Shown: positions 7,721 to 15,971 of the stretch, piece by piece | Numbering within the stretch: the stretch's first letter is position 1 | How the letters are laid out: every line of letters begins with the position of its first letter | From: Polynucleobacter necessarius | GTDB taxonomy: Bacteria > Pseudomonadota > Gammaproteobacteria > Burkholderiales > Burkholderiaceae | NCBI RefSeq assembly: GCF_900096765.1 | Contig: NZ_LT615228.1 | Span: 1,060,669-1,124,668, forward strand | Direction of reading: 5' to 3' | DNA: 64,000 nucleotides | The notes under the pieces: generated by a model | The model's database searches: none | What the model was told of the DNA's origin: nothing | Seen by the model: the letters and a program-made list of their open reading frames with translations, nothing else | Translations under genes and position numbers: made by a program

Positions 7721-8654
7721 TTTCTGGCAAGTCTTTTTGAATAATTTTTAAACCTTCACGCAAGGCATCTTGATAGCGCTCACGTTCAGCTTTAATCGAA
7801 TCTGCAGTCCATTGAAAAAACCCTTCTCCAGTTTTCATGCCAAACTTGCCACTGGCAACGCGATCGCTGATACATTTAGCGATCGTTGGTGAATTATTCA
7901 GGGACGGATAAATTTTAGTACCGCCAGCGGCATGCACTTCCAGACCTGCATGATCTCTTTGCATTGCGGGGCCAGCAGCGATGTATCTAAAACCAAATCC
8001 AAAACGAACCGCTTTGTCGATATCTTCCGGAGTACAGATACCAGCGTCTACCATGGCAAAAGCTTCACGCGATAAGGCGTGTTGCAAACGGTTAGCCAAA
8101 AATCCTGGCAAATCCTTTTTAACGGTAACTGGAACCATACCACAAGCCGTCATTAATCTAGATAGACTATCACCAACCATCGGTGAAGTTTTTTCTCCAT
8201 AAACTACTTCGACACAAGGTACTAAATGCGCAGGCATAAAAAAATGTAAGCCAATCATGCGTGCTGCAGTTTTCAAACCACTGGCAATCTCACTAATTGG
8301 ATAGCTAGTGCTATTGCTAGCTAATACCGCTTCAGGCTTTGCATATTTTTCTAACTTGGCAAATAGCTCCTGCTTTATATCTAGACGCTCTGGAACACAT
8401 TCAATTACTAGATCAATATCGGACCAATCCACCTCTTCGAGAGATCCTGCCACCGTGAGCAGATGAATGCGATGTTCATACCCAAGCTCAGTCATCGTGT
8501 TGACAAAATAATCTGGCAACAGAGCGCGCCTCTCGGTAGTAGGTTCTACCACTTGAACTGCGCAGCCGCCGCGGGCACAAACCGCAGCAACATCGGCTCC
8601 CATAGTTCCACCACCCACTACTACCACCTTTGTTTCAGATGGGGTAAATAACAT
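7713..8654 (-). CDS. 3-hydroxyacyl-CoA dehydrogenase-like NAD(P) enzyme (copy 1)
   Basis: Soluble Rossmann-fold dehydrogenase, 313 aa: GGGTMGADVA at about residue 15, an NAD domain, then the helical C-terminal domain with GFLANRLQHAL. The catalytic His lies in GLHFFMPAHLVP. The architecture fits single-domain 3-hydroxyacyl-CoA, L-gulonate or carnitine dehydrogenases. ATG 8654 is preceded by AGGAG; an earlier in-frame start at 8714 lacks such a site. A paralogue lies at 14957. Between them lie an aldolase, a hydroxyacid dehydrogenase and a TRAP system, which favours a hydroxy-acid substrate over fatty acids. Confidence 0.85.
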   Translation of the reverse strand: MLFTPSETKVVVVGGGTMGADVAAVCARGGCAVQVVEPTTERRALLPDYFVNTMTELGYEHRIHLLTVAGSLEEVDWSDIDLVIECVPERLDIKQELFAKLEKYAKPEAVLASNSTSYPISEIASGLKTAARMIGLHFFMPAHLVPCVEVVYGEKTSPMVGDSLSRLMTACGMVPVTVKKDLPGFLANRLQHALSREAFAMVDAGICTPEDIDKAVRFGFGFRYIAAGPAMQRDHAGLEVHAAGGTKIYPSLNNSPTIAKCISDRVASGKFGMKTGEGFFQWTADSIKAERERYQDALREGLKIIQKDLPEIK

Positions 8655-8740
8655 CAGACTTTCTCCTAATGAGGCTAGGACTTTTTTTGAAAAATCCTCA
8701 TACAATGGAATCATTATTTCAATAAAAAACAGAGACAGAC

Positions 8741-9670
8741 ATGATCCCCGTCAATTCGGTGCTGCAGGTCGGCCATTTTCCTGAGATTATGCAGGCTGAA
8801 ATTGATTGTCGCTTGACGCCAACTCGCTATTTAGATCTGAGTGCGCCAATTCCAGCGGGTAACTTTGAGGCGATACTCATTCGCTCGAATACTAAGCTTC
8901 TAGAATCCTTAATCAAACAAATTCCGAGCATCCGTCTGGTAGCCACTTGTGGAGTTGGGTTTGACAATTTGCCGCTAAGCTATCTTAAAGAAAATGGCAT
9001 CAAAGCAAGCAACACCCCAGGGGTTCTCAACGATGCTGTTTGCGAACTCGCAATTGGGATGATGCTCAGCCTGATGCGCCGGATCCCAGAGTCTCAAGAA
9101 TATGTCAAAAGCACTGCCTGGTCACAGGTTCCATTTCAGTTAACCAGCACTTTAGCAGGCAAATGTGTTGGAATTGCTGGCATGGGTCGAATTGGTCAAG
9201 ATCTAGCTAGACGACTGGAGCCCTTTAAGGTAAAGCTGGCTTATTCAGGCCCTCATCCTAAGGCAGTACCGTACACCTATTACAAAGACATTGTCGATCT
9301 GGCAGCTGCCAGTGACGTACTCTTTCTTGCCTGCCCAGCTACATCAGATACAGATAATTTAATTGATGCCAAAGTGCTAGATGCGCTTGGTAGCCATGGC
9401 TATCTCATTAACATTGCCAGAGGCAGCGTAGTTGATGAAGAGGCACTTTTATATGCGCTGCAACATAAAAAGATTGCTGGGGCAGCATTAGATGTCTTTA
9501 ATCATGAGCCCAATCCAAATTCAGCCTTCTTTAAATTGGATAATGTTTTACTAACACCCCATATTGGTAGCGCCACCTTAGAAACGCGTATAGCCATGAC
9601 CAACTTAGCAGTAGATAATTTAGAAGCTTTCTTTGCGCAACAACCACTTCCTTCCGAAGTTCATTATTAA
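8741..9670 (+). CDS. D-2-hydroxyacid dehydrogenase (glyoxylate/hydroxypyruvate reductase type)
   Basis: NAD(P)-dependent enzyme of 309 aa. Dinucleotide loop GMGRIGQ; catalytic Arg in NIARGSVVD, Glu in NHEPNP and His in TPHIGS. First gene of a plus-strand operon with a DapA-like lyase (13 bp downstream) and a TAXI-TRAP transporter. Its likely role is reduction or oxidation of a 2-keto/2-hydroxy acid released by the lyase; this is inference. Confidence 0.9.
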   Translation: MIPVNSVLQVGHFPEIMQAEIDCRLTPTRYLDLSAPIPAGNFEAILIRSNTKLLESLIKQIPSIRLVATCGVGFDNLPLSYLKENGIKASNTPGVLNDAVCELAIGMMLSLMRRIPESQEYVKSTAWSQVPFQLTSTLAGKCVGIAGMGRIGQDLARRLEPFKVKLAYSGPHPKAVPYTYYKDIVDLAAASDVLFLACPATSDTDNLIDAKVLDALGSHGYLINIARGSVVDEEALLYALQHKKIAGAALDVFNHEPNPNSAFFKLDNVLLTPHIGSATLETRIAMTNLAVDNLEAFFAQQPLPSEVHY

Positions 9671-9682
9671 ATTGGAGTCAGC

Positions 9683-10609
9683 ATGACCATTTCTTTGCAT
9701 CCCTCTACTTTGCCAGCAGTGCTATCACCGGTATTAACCCCCTTCACGGCAGATGGAAACCCTGATGCTCAAAAATTATTAAAGCAATGTAAATGGCTTG
9801 AGTCCAACGGTGTAGGTCAAGCCATATTTGGCACTAACTCAAAAGCCAACTCCATGTCTGCACCACAAAAGATGAGCACTCTCACTGCGCTAGTTGAAGG
9901 TGGTCTCAATCCAGAACATATGATGCCCGGTACCGGCGCTTCGTCCATCGACGCAACAGTGAATATGACTCGCCATGCACTCAGCCACAAATGTGCTGGT
10001 GTACTAATGTTGCCACCGTTTTATTACAAGGACGTTAGTGATGATGGTCTATTTGCCTACTTCTCAGAAGTGATTCAAAAGGTGGGCGATTCTGCATTAA
10101 AAGTGTATCTGTACAACATTCCGCCCGTTACCAAGCTCAGTTTTAGCTTGTCTTTACTCGAGCGCCTTACCAAAGAGTTTCCAAACACTATCGTTGGCAT
10201 GAAAGATAGCTCTGGCGACTGGTCCTATACCGAATCCGTGATCAAACTCTTAGCCCCATCTGGGTTTCGCGTCTACGCTGGTAGCGAAGTGTTCTTAATG
10301 CGCGCCCTACGCGCTGGCGGCGTTGGCTGTATCTCAGCAACTGCAAACGTTAATCCCAAGGCAATTGCAGATTTAGCCGCTCACTGGAGAGAGTCTGACG
10401 CTGACGAACGTCAAGCCAAATTAGATCGGGTGCGAGGCGTTTTTGCTAAATATCAAATGATTGCTGGTATGAAGACAGCGGTAGCCCATTACAGCAAAGA
10501 CCCAGAGTGGTTGCGCGTTCGCCCACCTCTCATGCAGCTCACTCCAGAAGACCAAGCTAAGCTATTGAGCGAGCTCAAGCAAATTAATTTCAGCATGCCC
10601 GGTCTTTAA
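9683..10609 (+). CDS. Dihydrodipicolinate synthase family lyase
   Basis: Class I aldolase of the DapA/N-acetylneuraminate lyase superfamily, 308 aa. The Schiff-base lysine is K174 in GMKDSSGD and the conserved tyrosine Y144 in VYLYNIPP. The usual GTTGE phosphate/carboxylate loop reads GTNSKANSMS, so this is not biosynthetic DapA but one of the catabolic keto-acid lyases or dehydratases. Its position between a hydroxyacid dehydrogenase and a TRAP binding protein supports sugar-acid or keto-acid breakdown. Confidence 0.88.
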   Translation: MTISLHPSTLPAVLSPVLTPFTADGNPDAQKLLKQCKWLESNGVGQAIFGTNSKANSMSAPQKMSTLTALVEGGLNPEHMMPGTGASSIDATVNMTRHALSHKCAGVLMLPPFYYKDVSDDGLFAYFSEVIQKVGDSALKVYLYNIPPVTKLSFSLSLLERLTKEFPNTIVGMKDSSGDWSYTESVIKLLAPSGFRVYAGSEVFLMRALRAGGVGCISATANVNPKAIADLAAHWRESDADERQAKLDRVRGVFAKYQMIAGMKTAVAHYSKDPEWLRVRPPLMQLTPEDQAKLLSELKQINFSMPGL

Positions 10610-10639
10610 ATAGATCAAAACAATTATTAGGAGACTTTC

Positions 10640-11590
10640 ATGAAACTACTTAAAGTCATTGCGCTATCACTATGCTTTTTGGGAGCAAGTGCTGGGGCGC
10701 AAAACATTTCGATCGCAACTGGTGGCACTGGTGGCGTCTACTACCCGATGGGTGGGGGCCTAGCATCAGTTTTATCGAGCAAAGTGCCCGGCATGTCAGC
10801 AACTGCCGAGGTGACTGGCGGCTCAGTAGATAACCTCAATCTGATTGGTACAGGTAAGCCGTATGTTGGCTTCTCTATGGCAGACGCTGCTAAGGATGCG
10901 CAAATCGGCGAAGGCAAATTCAATGGCAAAAAAGTCGATTTGAGAACGCTTGTAGTACTTTATCCAAACTTGATGCATGTGGTTACTGTTGATTCGACTG
11001 GCATTAAGTCAATGAAAGATCTCAAAGGCAAGCGCATCAGCACTGGCGCTCCTGGTAGCGCAACTGAAGTGATGGCCTTTCGTCTGCTCGAGGCTGCTGG
11101 CATCGATAAAGATAAAGATGTCAAGCGTGAGCGTCTTAGCGTAGCGGAATCTGTCAATGCCGTTAAAGATCGAAAGATCGATGCATTCTTTTGGGTTGGT
11201 GGTTTACCTACTGCTGCGGTAACCGATCTTGCCAATACCCCAGGAACCAAAATCGTGATGATTGACACCAATGCTGAAGTCGCAGCGATGAATAAAAAAT
11301 ATGGCAACCTTTACTTTGATGCCAACATTCCTAAGGCCACCTACAGTGGCATGGCAAAAGACAATAAAGTAGCGGCTGTAGCCAATATCTTGGTAGTCAA
11401 TGCCAATATGCCTGATGATCAAGCATATAAAATTACTAAGGCAATTTTTGATAACAAATTAGACCTAGTTCGTACTCACCAGGAATATATGAATGTCAGT
11501 CTAGAAAATCAGAAGGTCAAAGCGACTCCGGTTGACTTCCACCCTGGCGCCATCAAGTACTACAAAGAAAAGAACGTCAAATTGAATTAA
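10640..11590 (+). CDS. TAXI family TRAP transporter solute-binding protein
   Basis: Periplasmic receptor of 316 aa with a signal peptide ending near SAGAQN. The TAXI hallmark IATGGTGGVYYPMGGGL follows directly, with KGKRISTGAPGSATEVMA in the middle. It delivers a carboxylate to the fused permease encoded next. A stable hairpin at 11600-11624 separates the two genes and may keep the binding protein at higher level than the permease. RBS AGGAGA precedes ATG 10640. Confidence 0.93.
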   Translation: MKLLKVIALSLCFLGASAGAQNISIATGGTGGVYYPMGGGLASVLSSKVPGMSATAEVTGGSVDNLNLIGTGKPYVGFSMADAAKDAQIGEGKFNGKKVDLRTLVVLYPNLMHVVTVDSTGIKSMKDLKGKRISTGAPGSATEVMAFRLLEAAGIDKDKDVKRERLSVAESVNAVKDRKIDAFFWVGGLPTAAVTDLANTPGTKIVMIDTNAEVAAMNKKYGNLYFDANIPKATYSGMAKDNKVAAVANILVVNANMPDDQAYKITKAIFDNKLDLVRTHQEYMNVSLENQKVKATPVDFHPGAIKYYKEKNVKLN

Positions 11591-11599
11591 GGATTAAAA

Positions 11600-11624
11600 A
11601 AGGGGTGAGTTAATCTTGCCCCTT
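11600..11624 (+). promoter_or_regulatory. Intercistronic hairpin between TRAP receptor and permease
   Basis: AAGGGGTGAG (11600-11609) pairs with CTTGCCCCTT (11615-11624), 10 bp with two G-T wobbles and loop TTAAT. No long T-run follows, so it is more likely an mRNA-stabilising or partial-termination element than a full terminator. Confidence 0.7.
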
Positions 11625-11670
11625 CTGCTTTAACGAAGCAAGCAACTATAAATATAAATAGGTTTGAGAC

Positions 11671-13683
11671 ATGAATCAAAACGCCATTGATAACGAAACC
11701 CAAGAAAAACTAGACGCCTTCATCAAACAAGAGGAGGGGGACTCCAATGACTACAAAGGCCTTTTAGCAAAATTCATCACCCTAGTTGCCGTAGGCATGT
11801 CTTTGTTTCATCTGTATGCCGCCTACTCCATCGTTCCAACTCAAGAGTTACGCGTTATTCACGTTGCTTTGGTTTTATTCCTAGTCTTCTTAAGTTTCCC
11901 AATCGCTGCACGTTTTAAAAACCGCCTCATGCCTTGGGATATTGTCTTTGCCATAGCCTCTGTAGGGATTGCATATTACATCCTAAGCGGTGGTGATGAT
12001 TTCATGGATCGCAATACCGCTCCCAACTCAACCGACGTCATGGTGGGTATCACCTTAATTTTGTTGATTTTAGAAAGCGTTCGCAGAACCAATGGAATGA
12101 TTCTGGTTACCGTCACCGTTTTATTTCTACTATATGCACTCTTTGGCAATTATTTGCCAGCGCCTTGGACCCACAAAGGCTACGATCTTGATCGCCTAGT
12201 TGGCTATATGTACATGACTCTTGAAGGTATCTACGGCACAGCGGTCGACGTATCAGCCACTCTAATTATTTTATTTACAATCTTCGGCGCTTTCTTGCAA
12301 TTTACTGGAGCAGGTAAATTTTTCATCGACTTCTCATTTGCAGCAATGGGCGGTAAATCTTCGGGAGTTGGTAGAACCATTGTGATGTCCTCCTTTTTAT
12401 TAGGGGGCCCATCCGGCTCAGGAGTTGCTACCACGGTTACCGTTGGCTCCGTAGCAGCGCCGATGCTCGAGAAAGTGGGTTACGAAAAAAATGCTGCTGG
12501 CGGTCTTTTAGCTGCAGGGGGACTTGGTGCAATCATCTCTCCGCCAGTACTAGGAGCAGCAGCATTCTTAATCGCTGACTTTTTAAAGATTTCTTATTTA
12601 GATGTGTTGCTTATGGCAACCATTCCAACGATTCTGTTCTACCTTGGCCTCTTTGTGATGGTCGAAATTGATGTTCGTAAATACAGCATGAAGAACATTC
12701 ACTTTGAATCAGTAGAGACTGCTTGGCAATTAACAAAAAAATATTGGTTCCATTTCTTCTCGCTGATCTCTATAGTGGTGTTTATGCTCATGGGCTTCTC
12801 ACCCGTCATGTCAGTATTTTGGGCGACCGTGGTTTCAGCTTTCTCAAGCATGCTTAGAGAAGATACCGCCATCATTCCTTGGGCTTGGTTCAAAGGTAAA
12901 GAGCCAGTCATTTCTGGACTGTATAAATCCAACCTCACCAAAGCCCTTGCCTCAGGATCAACTGGCGTATTGGCTATTGCAGCGACTTGTGCTGGCGCCG
13001 GCCTAATTGTCGGTACGGTAACGCTAACTGGTTTAGGACTCAAGTTCAGCTCGATTGTGATTCAGTACGCTGGTGGATCTCTTTTGCTCACCACCATCTT
13101 TACCGCTCTCGTTGTTTGGGTAGTCGGGCTTGCAGTACCTGTCACAGCCTCGTACATTATTTGCGCAGTGATTGCAGCCCCTGCTCTCATTAATTTGGGA
13201 GTACCCGCATTTGCAGCGCATATGTTTATCTTTTACTACGCAGTTCTATCCGAGGTATCCCCTCCGACCGCATTATCGCCCTTCGCTGCAGCTGCAATCT
13301 GTAAGGGCAATCCTTACAAAACCACGCTGCAAACTTGGAAATATGTTGCGCCTGCCATCTTAGTTCCCTTTATGTTTGTTTTAGATAAATCTGGTGTCAG
13401 CCTACTGTTGATGGGCTCAACAGACGCTCTTGAAAAAGCTGACTGGATGCAAATTGCTTGGGTATCCTTTACCGCGGTCGTTGGCATCATCTGTCTTGCG
13501 GGCGGCTTACAAGGCTGGTTTATTGAGAAAACCAAAGTCTTTGAGCGCGTCATCATGGTGGTAGCGGGTGTAGCACTAGCATACCCATCAACCGAGGCAG
13601 ATTTGGTTGGCTTCATTGGTTTTGGTTTGGTTCTAGTAACCCAAACGATTACGTACTTTAAATTGAACTCTAGGGCCACCTAA
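11671..13683 (+). CDS. TRAP transporter fused permease (4TM/12TM)
   Basis: Fused DctQ-DctM-type membrane component for TAXI systems, 670 aa, with many hydrophobic segments. The DctM core shows GGPSGSGVATTVTVG and GLGAIISPPVLGAAAF, the conserved substrate/ion-site loops; a second repeat carries VPVTASYII and SEVSPPTALSPFAAAAI. It imports the ligand of the upstream receptor using a Na+ or H+ gradient. A strong terminator follows at 13700. Confidence 0.93.
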   Translation: MNQNAIDNETQEKLDAFIKQEEGDSNDYKGLLAKFITLVAVGMSLFHLYAAYSIVPTQELRVIHVALVLFLVFLSFPIAARFKNRLMPWDIVFAIASVGIAYYILSGGDDFMDRNTAPNSTDVMVGITLILLILESVRRTNGMILVTVTVLFLLYALFGNYLPAPWTHKGYDLDRLVGYMYMTLEGIYGTAVDVSATLIILFTIFGAFLQFTGAGKFFIDFSFAAMGGKSSGVGRTIVMSSFLLGGPSGSGVATTVTVGSVAAPMLEKVGYEKNAAGGLLAAGGLGAIISPPVLGAAAFLIADFLKISYLDVLLMATIPTILFYLGLFVMVEIDVRKYSMKNIHFESVETAWQLTKKYWFHFFSLISIVVFMLMGFSPVMSVFWATVVSAFSSMLREDTAIIPWAWFKGKEPVISGLYKSNLTKALASGSTGVLAIAATCAGAGLIVGTVTLTGLGLKFSSIVIQYAGGSLLLTTIFTALVVWVVGLAVPVTASYIICAVIAAPALINLGVPAFAAHMFIFYYAVLSEVSPPTALSPFAAAAICKGNPYKTTLQTWKYVAPAILVPFMFVLDKSGVSLLLMGSTDALEKADWMQIAWVSFTAVVGIICLAGGLQGWFIEKTKVFERVIMVVAGVALAYPSTEADLVGFIGFGLVLVTQTITYFKLNSRAT

Positions 13684-13699
13684 AGATACCGTGGATTCC

Positions 13700-13733
13700 A
13701 ACAATAAAGCCCGCTATTGCGGGCTTTATTGTT
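13700..13733. terminator. Strong bidirectional terminator
   Basis: A 15-bp perfect stem, AACAATAAAGCCCGC with its complement, around a TATT loop. It ends the TRAP operon (+) and can also end the convergent enolase gene (-). Confidence 0.93.
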
Positions 13734-13747
13734 CTTCGCAAGACATC

Positions 13748-14881
13748 TTAAGAAATCTTGGTCCAAGCTGCTTTGCCTGCATAACGCATGATTGCCGACT
13801 CATCAAATTCAAAACCAAGGCCAGGCGTTTGATGCAAGAGGAGATCGCCGTTCTTAAAGCTTAGTTGTTTATTAATGAGGCGACGGAAATTGAGCACCTG
13901 ATCGTCTAAGAAAAATTCAACAAATCGCGCATTCGGAGTTGCAGCTACTAAAGGAGCATGCAAATCATGCATCCAATGCGGGCAAACTGTGACCCCTTTA
14001 GCATCAGCATAGGCAGAAATTCTGCGCCACTCTGTAATCCCCCCACAAACTGCAGCATCTGATTGCAGAATAATTGCACCGCCCGCATCAATTAATTCCC
14101 TAAAGCGCCAACGGCCAGCTTCCATCTCACCAGTCGCTACATTGATTTTGGTTTGGCGTGCCAATGCTGCATGAAGATCGATAGCATCCGGCGAAAATGG
14201 CTCCTCAATCCAATATGGGTTGTATGCCTCAAAACGTCTGATGTATTCCAAAGCAGTCGGCAAATCACGCCAAGCGTTGTTCGCATCCAAGGTCAGCAAA
14301 ATATCTTCACCAATAGCCTTGCGTGCAGCCTTCACGCGGGCCTCCTCTTCAACCGGAGATAAGCGACCCACTTTCATCTTAACTGCTTTAAAGCCCTGCT
14401 TTACATAGGACTCCATTTCTTTACCTAGCTTGGCAGGAGTTTTACCCTCAAGGTAATAGCCGCCACTTGCATAAGCAGGCACACGATCATCCACCACCGA
14501 ACCTAAATAATGATGTAAGGGCAATTTAGCAGCGCGTGCATTTAAATCCCAAATGGCAATATCTAAAATTGAGATGCCTCGCATTACCGCACCCGCTCTA
14601 CCCTGTAAGATGGATTCGTTATACATCTCCATCCAAAGGCCTTCACTACGATGACTGTTTTGACCAATCAGCCGCGGAGCCAGTAATTGCTCAACTGCAA
14701 TCTTGGCTATATCTCCACCTGCGCTACCAACATAACAAAATCCAATCCCCTCGTATCCATCTTTACCACGCACCTTAACAAGGCAATAGTGGCGCTCAGA
14801 TACAGTGCGGGTAGAAAATGAAGTAACCTTATCTAAAGGCACCGCTACTGAAGCAACTTGTATAGACTCAATGATTGGCAT
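13748..14881 (-). CDS. Mandelate racemase/muconate lactonizing enzyme family protein
   Basis: Enolase-superfamily enzyme of 377 aa. The KxK motif is at K168-M-K170, the metal ligands at D199 (LDANNAW), E226 (IEEP) and E252 (TGE), and a His-rich segment PHWMHDLHAP lies at 301-310. That set is the mandelate-racemase subgroup, which abstracts the alpha proton of a carboxylate, typically in acid-sugar dehydration. It sits beside the hydroxyacid/TRAP genes and divergent from a second 3-hydroxyacyl-CoA dehydrogenase-like gene, so a sugar-acid dehydratase role is likely. Confidence 0.88.
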   Translation of the reverse strand: MPIIESIQVASVAVPLDKVTSFSTRTVSERHYCLVKVRGKDGYEGIGFCYVGSAGGDIAKIAVEQLLAPRLIGQNSHRSEGLWMEMYNESILQGRAGAVMRGISILDIAIWDLNARAAKLPLHHYLGSVVDDRVPAYASGGYYLEGKTPAKLGKEMESYVKQGFKAVKMKVGRLSPVEEEARVKAARKAIGEDILLTLDANNAWRDLPTALEYIRRFEAYNPYWIEEPFSPDAIDLHAALARQTKINVATGEMEAGRWRFRELIDAGGAIILQSDAAVCGGITEWRRISAYADAKGVTVCPHWMHDLHAPLVAATPNARFVEFFLDDQVLNFRRLINKQLSFKNGDLLLHQTPGLGFEFDESAIMRYAGKAAWTKIS

Positions 14882-14956
14882 TTTTACCCCTTATTGAAAA
14901 AAATATTGTAGCGAGGTTTTTGACTGTGATCTTGTTGACAAATGACGAGGTAAATC

Positions 14957-15913
14957 ATGGCTAAAGTAGTCGTAATTGGCACAGGAACAGTAGTCGTAAT
15001 TGGCACAGGAACAATGGGTATTGGCATAGCGGCAGGCTTTCTAGCGCACGGTACCGATACCGTTGTGCTTGGGCGTGATCAGATCAAATATGAATCCCTA
15101 ACAAAAGCCATTCAAACATGTGCCAGTACAGTTCATTCTCGATGGCCTGAGTTTGGCGGAAAACTCATGATTGGCAATATTGATCAATGGAATGATTGGA
15201 CTGATACACAGTTTGTGATTGAAACGGTTTCAGAGCGACTAGATCTTAAGAAAGCAATCTTTGCTGATTTGGATCGTCGGGTACCGACTCATATACCGAT
15301 TGGGAGTAACAGCTCCGGTTTTCCCATAAGCGCAATTGCAGGAGACCTTCCTAGTGCGCACCGCATGTTTAATACGCACTACTTCATGCCAGCGCATATC
15401 ATCCCATTTGTAGAGATCGTCATGGGTGAACATTCAGACCCTACACTAGCCCAAGCCTTATGCGATTTGTATAGGGCTCATCACAAGAAACCGGTGTTGG
15501 TTAAAAAAGATATCCCCGGCTTCTTAGCAAACCGTATTCAACATGCTCTTATGAGAGAAGCCTTGTCACCCATAGAAAACGGTATCGCCACTCCTGACGA
15601 TATTGATACCGCTGTTCGCTATAGTTTTGGCTTTCGCTATGCTGCAGTTGGCCCCATCACACAGAAAGAAATTTCTGGCTGGGAAGGCATGACCCTAGCT
15701 GCTGAATTGATATATCCCTCTCTATCGAATATCACTGCACCACCACCCTGCGTCACCAATTTAATAAAAAGTGGCAAAACTGGCATTACCAAAGGTGCTG
15801 GTTTTAAAGATTGGCAGCCTAAGGCTGCCGCCAAAATCAAACAGCAGTATGAAGAACGGCTCAAGGCTGCATTCGATGTGCTTCAGCTTACTCCTGACGA
15901 GGATCCAACTTAA
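14957..15913 (+). CDS. 3-hydroxyacyl-CoA dehydrogenase-like enzyme (copy 2) with duplicated Rossmann motif
   Basis: Paralogue of the gene at 7713, 318 aa, sharing MPAHI and FLANRIQHALMREAL. The N-terminus reads VVVIGTGT twice because a 24-bp unit is perfectly duplicated. The family has a single beta-strand plus GxGxxG loop here, so the enzyme carries eight extra residues in front of, or inside, the NAD-binding strand. The frame is intact. Activity may survive if the second copy forms the fold, or be impaired. The only alternative start, ATG 15014, would delete the strand. Confidence 0.85.
   Translation: MAKVVVIGTGTVVVIGTGTMGIGIAAGFLAHGTDTVVLGRDQIKYESLTKAIQTCASTVHSRWPEFGGKLMIGNIDQWNDWTDTQFVIETVSERLDLKKAIFADLDRRVPTHIPIGSNSSGFPISAIAGDLPSAHRMFNTHYFMPAHIIPFVEIVMGEHSDPTLAQALCDLYRAHHKKPVLVKKDIPGFLANRIQHALMREALSPIENGIATPDDIDTAVRYSFGFRYAAVGPITQKEISGWEGMTLAAELIYPSLSNITAPPPCVTNLIKSGKTGITKGAGFKDWQPKAAAKIKQQYEERLKAAFDVLQLTPDEDPT
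14966..15013 (+). repeat. 24-bp perfect tandem duplication in NAD-binding motif
   Basis: The same 24 bases, beginning GTAGTCGTAATTGGCACAGG, occur at 14966-14989 and 14990-15013. In frame; duplicates VVVIGTGT. Confidence 0.97.
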
Positions 15914-15971
15914 TTGCTGCGCTACAACATCGTTTTTCCAGGCGGTATGCGCATTATTAGATAATTGCAAG

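Noticed and set aside
15771..15971. N-terminal extension of the M23 peptidase into the preceding gene
   Set aside because: That part is an out-of-frame shadow of the dehydrogenase gene; a signal peptide begins at GTG 15972.
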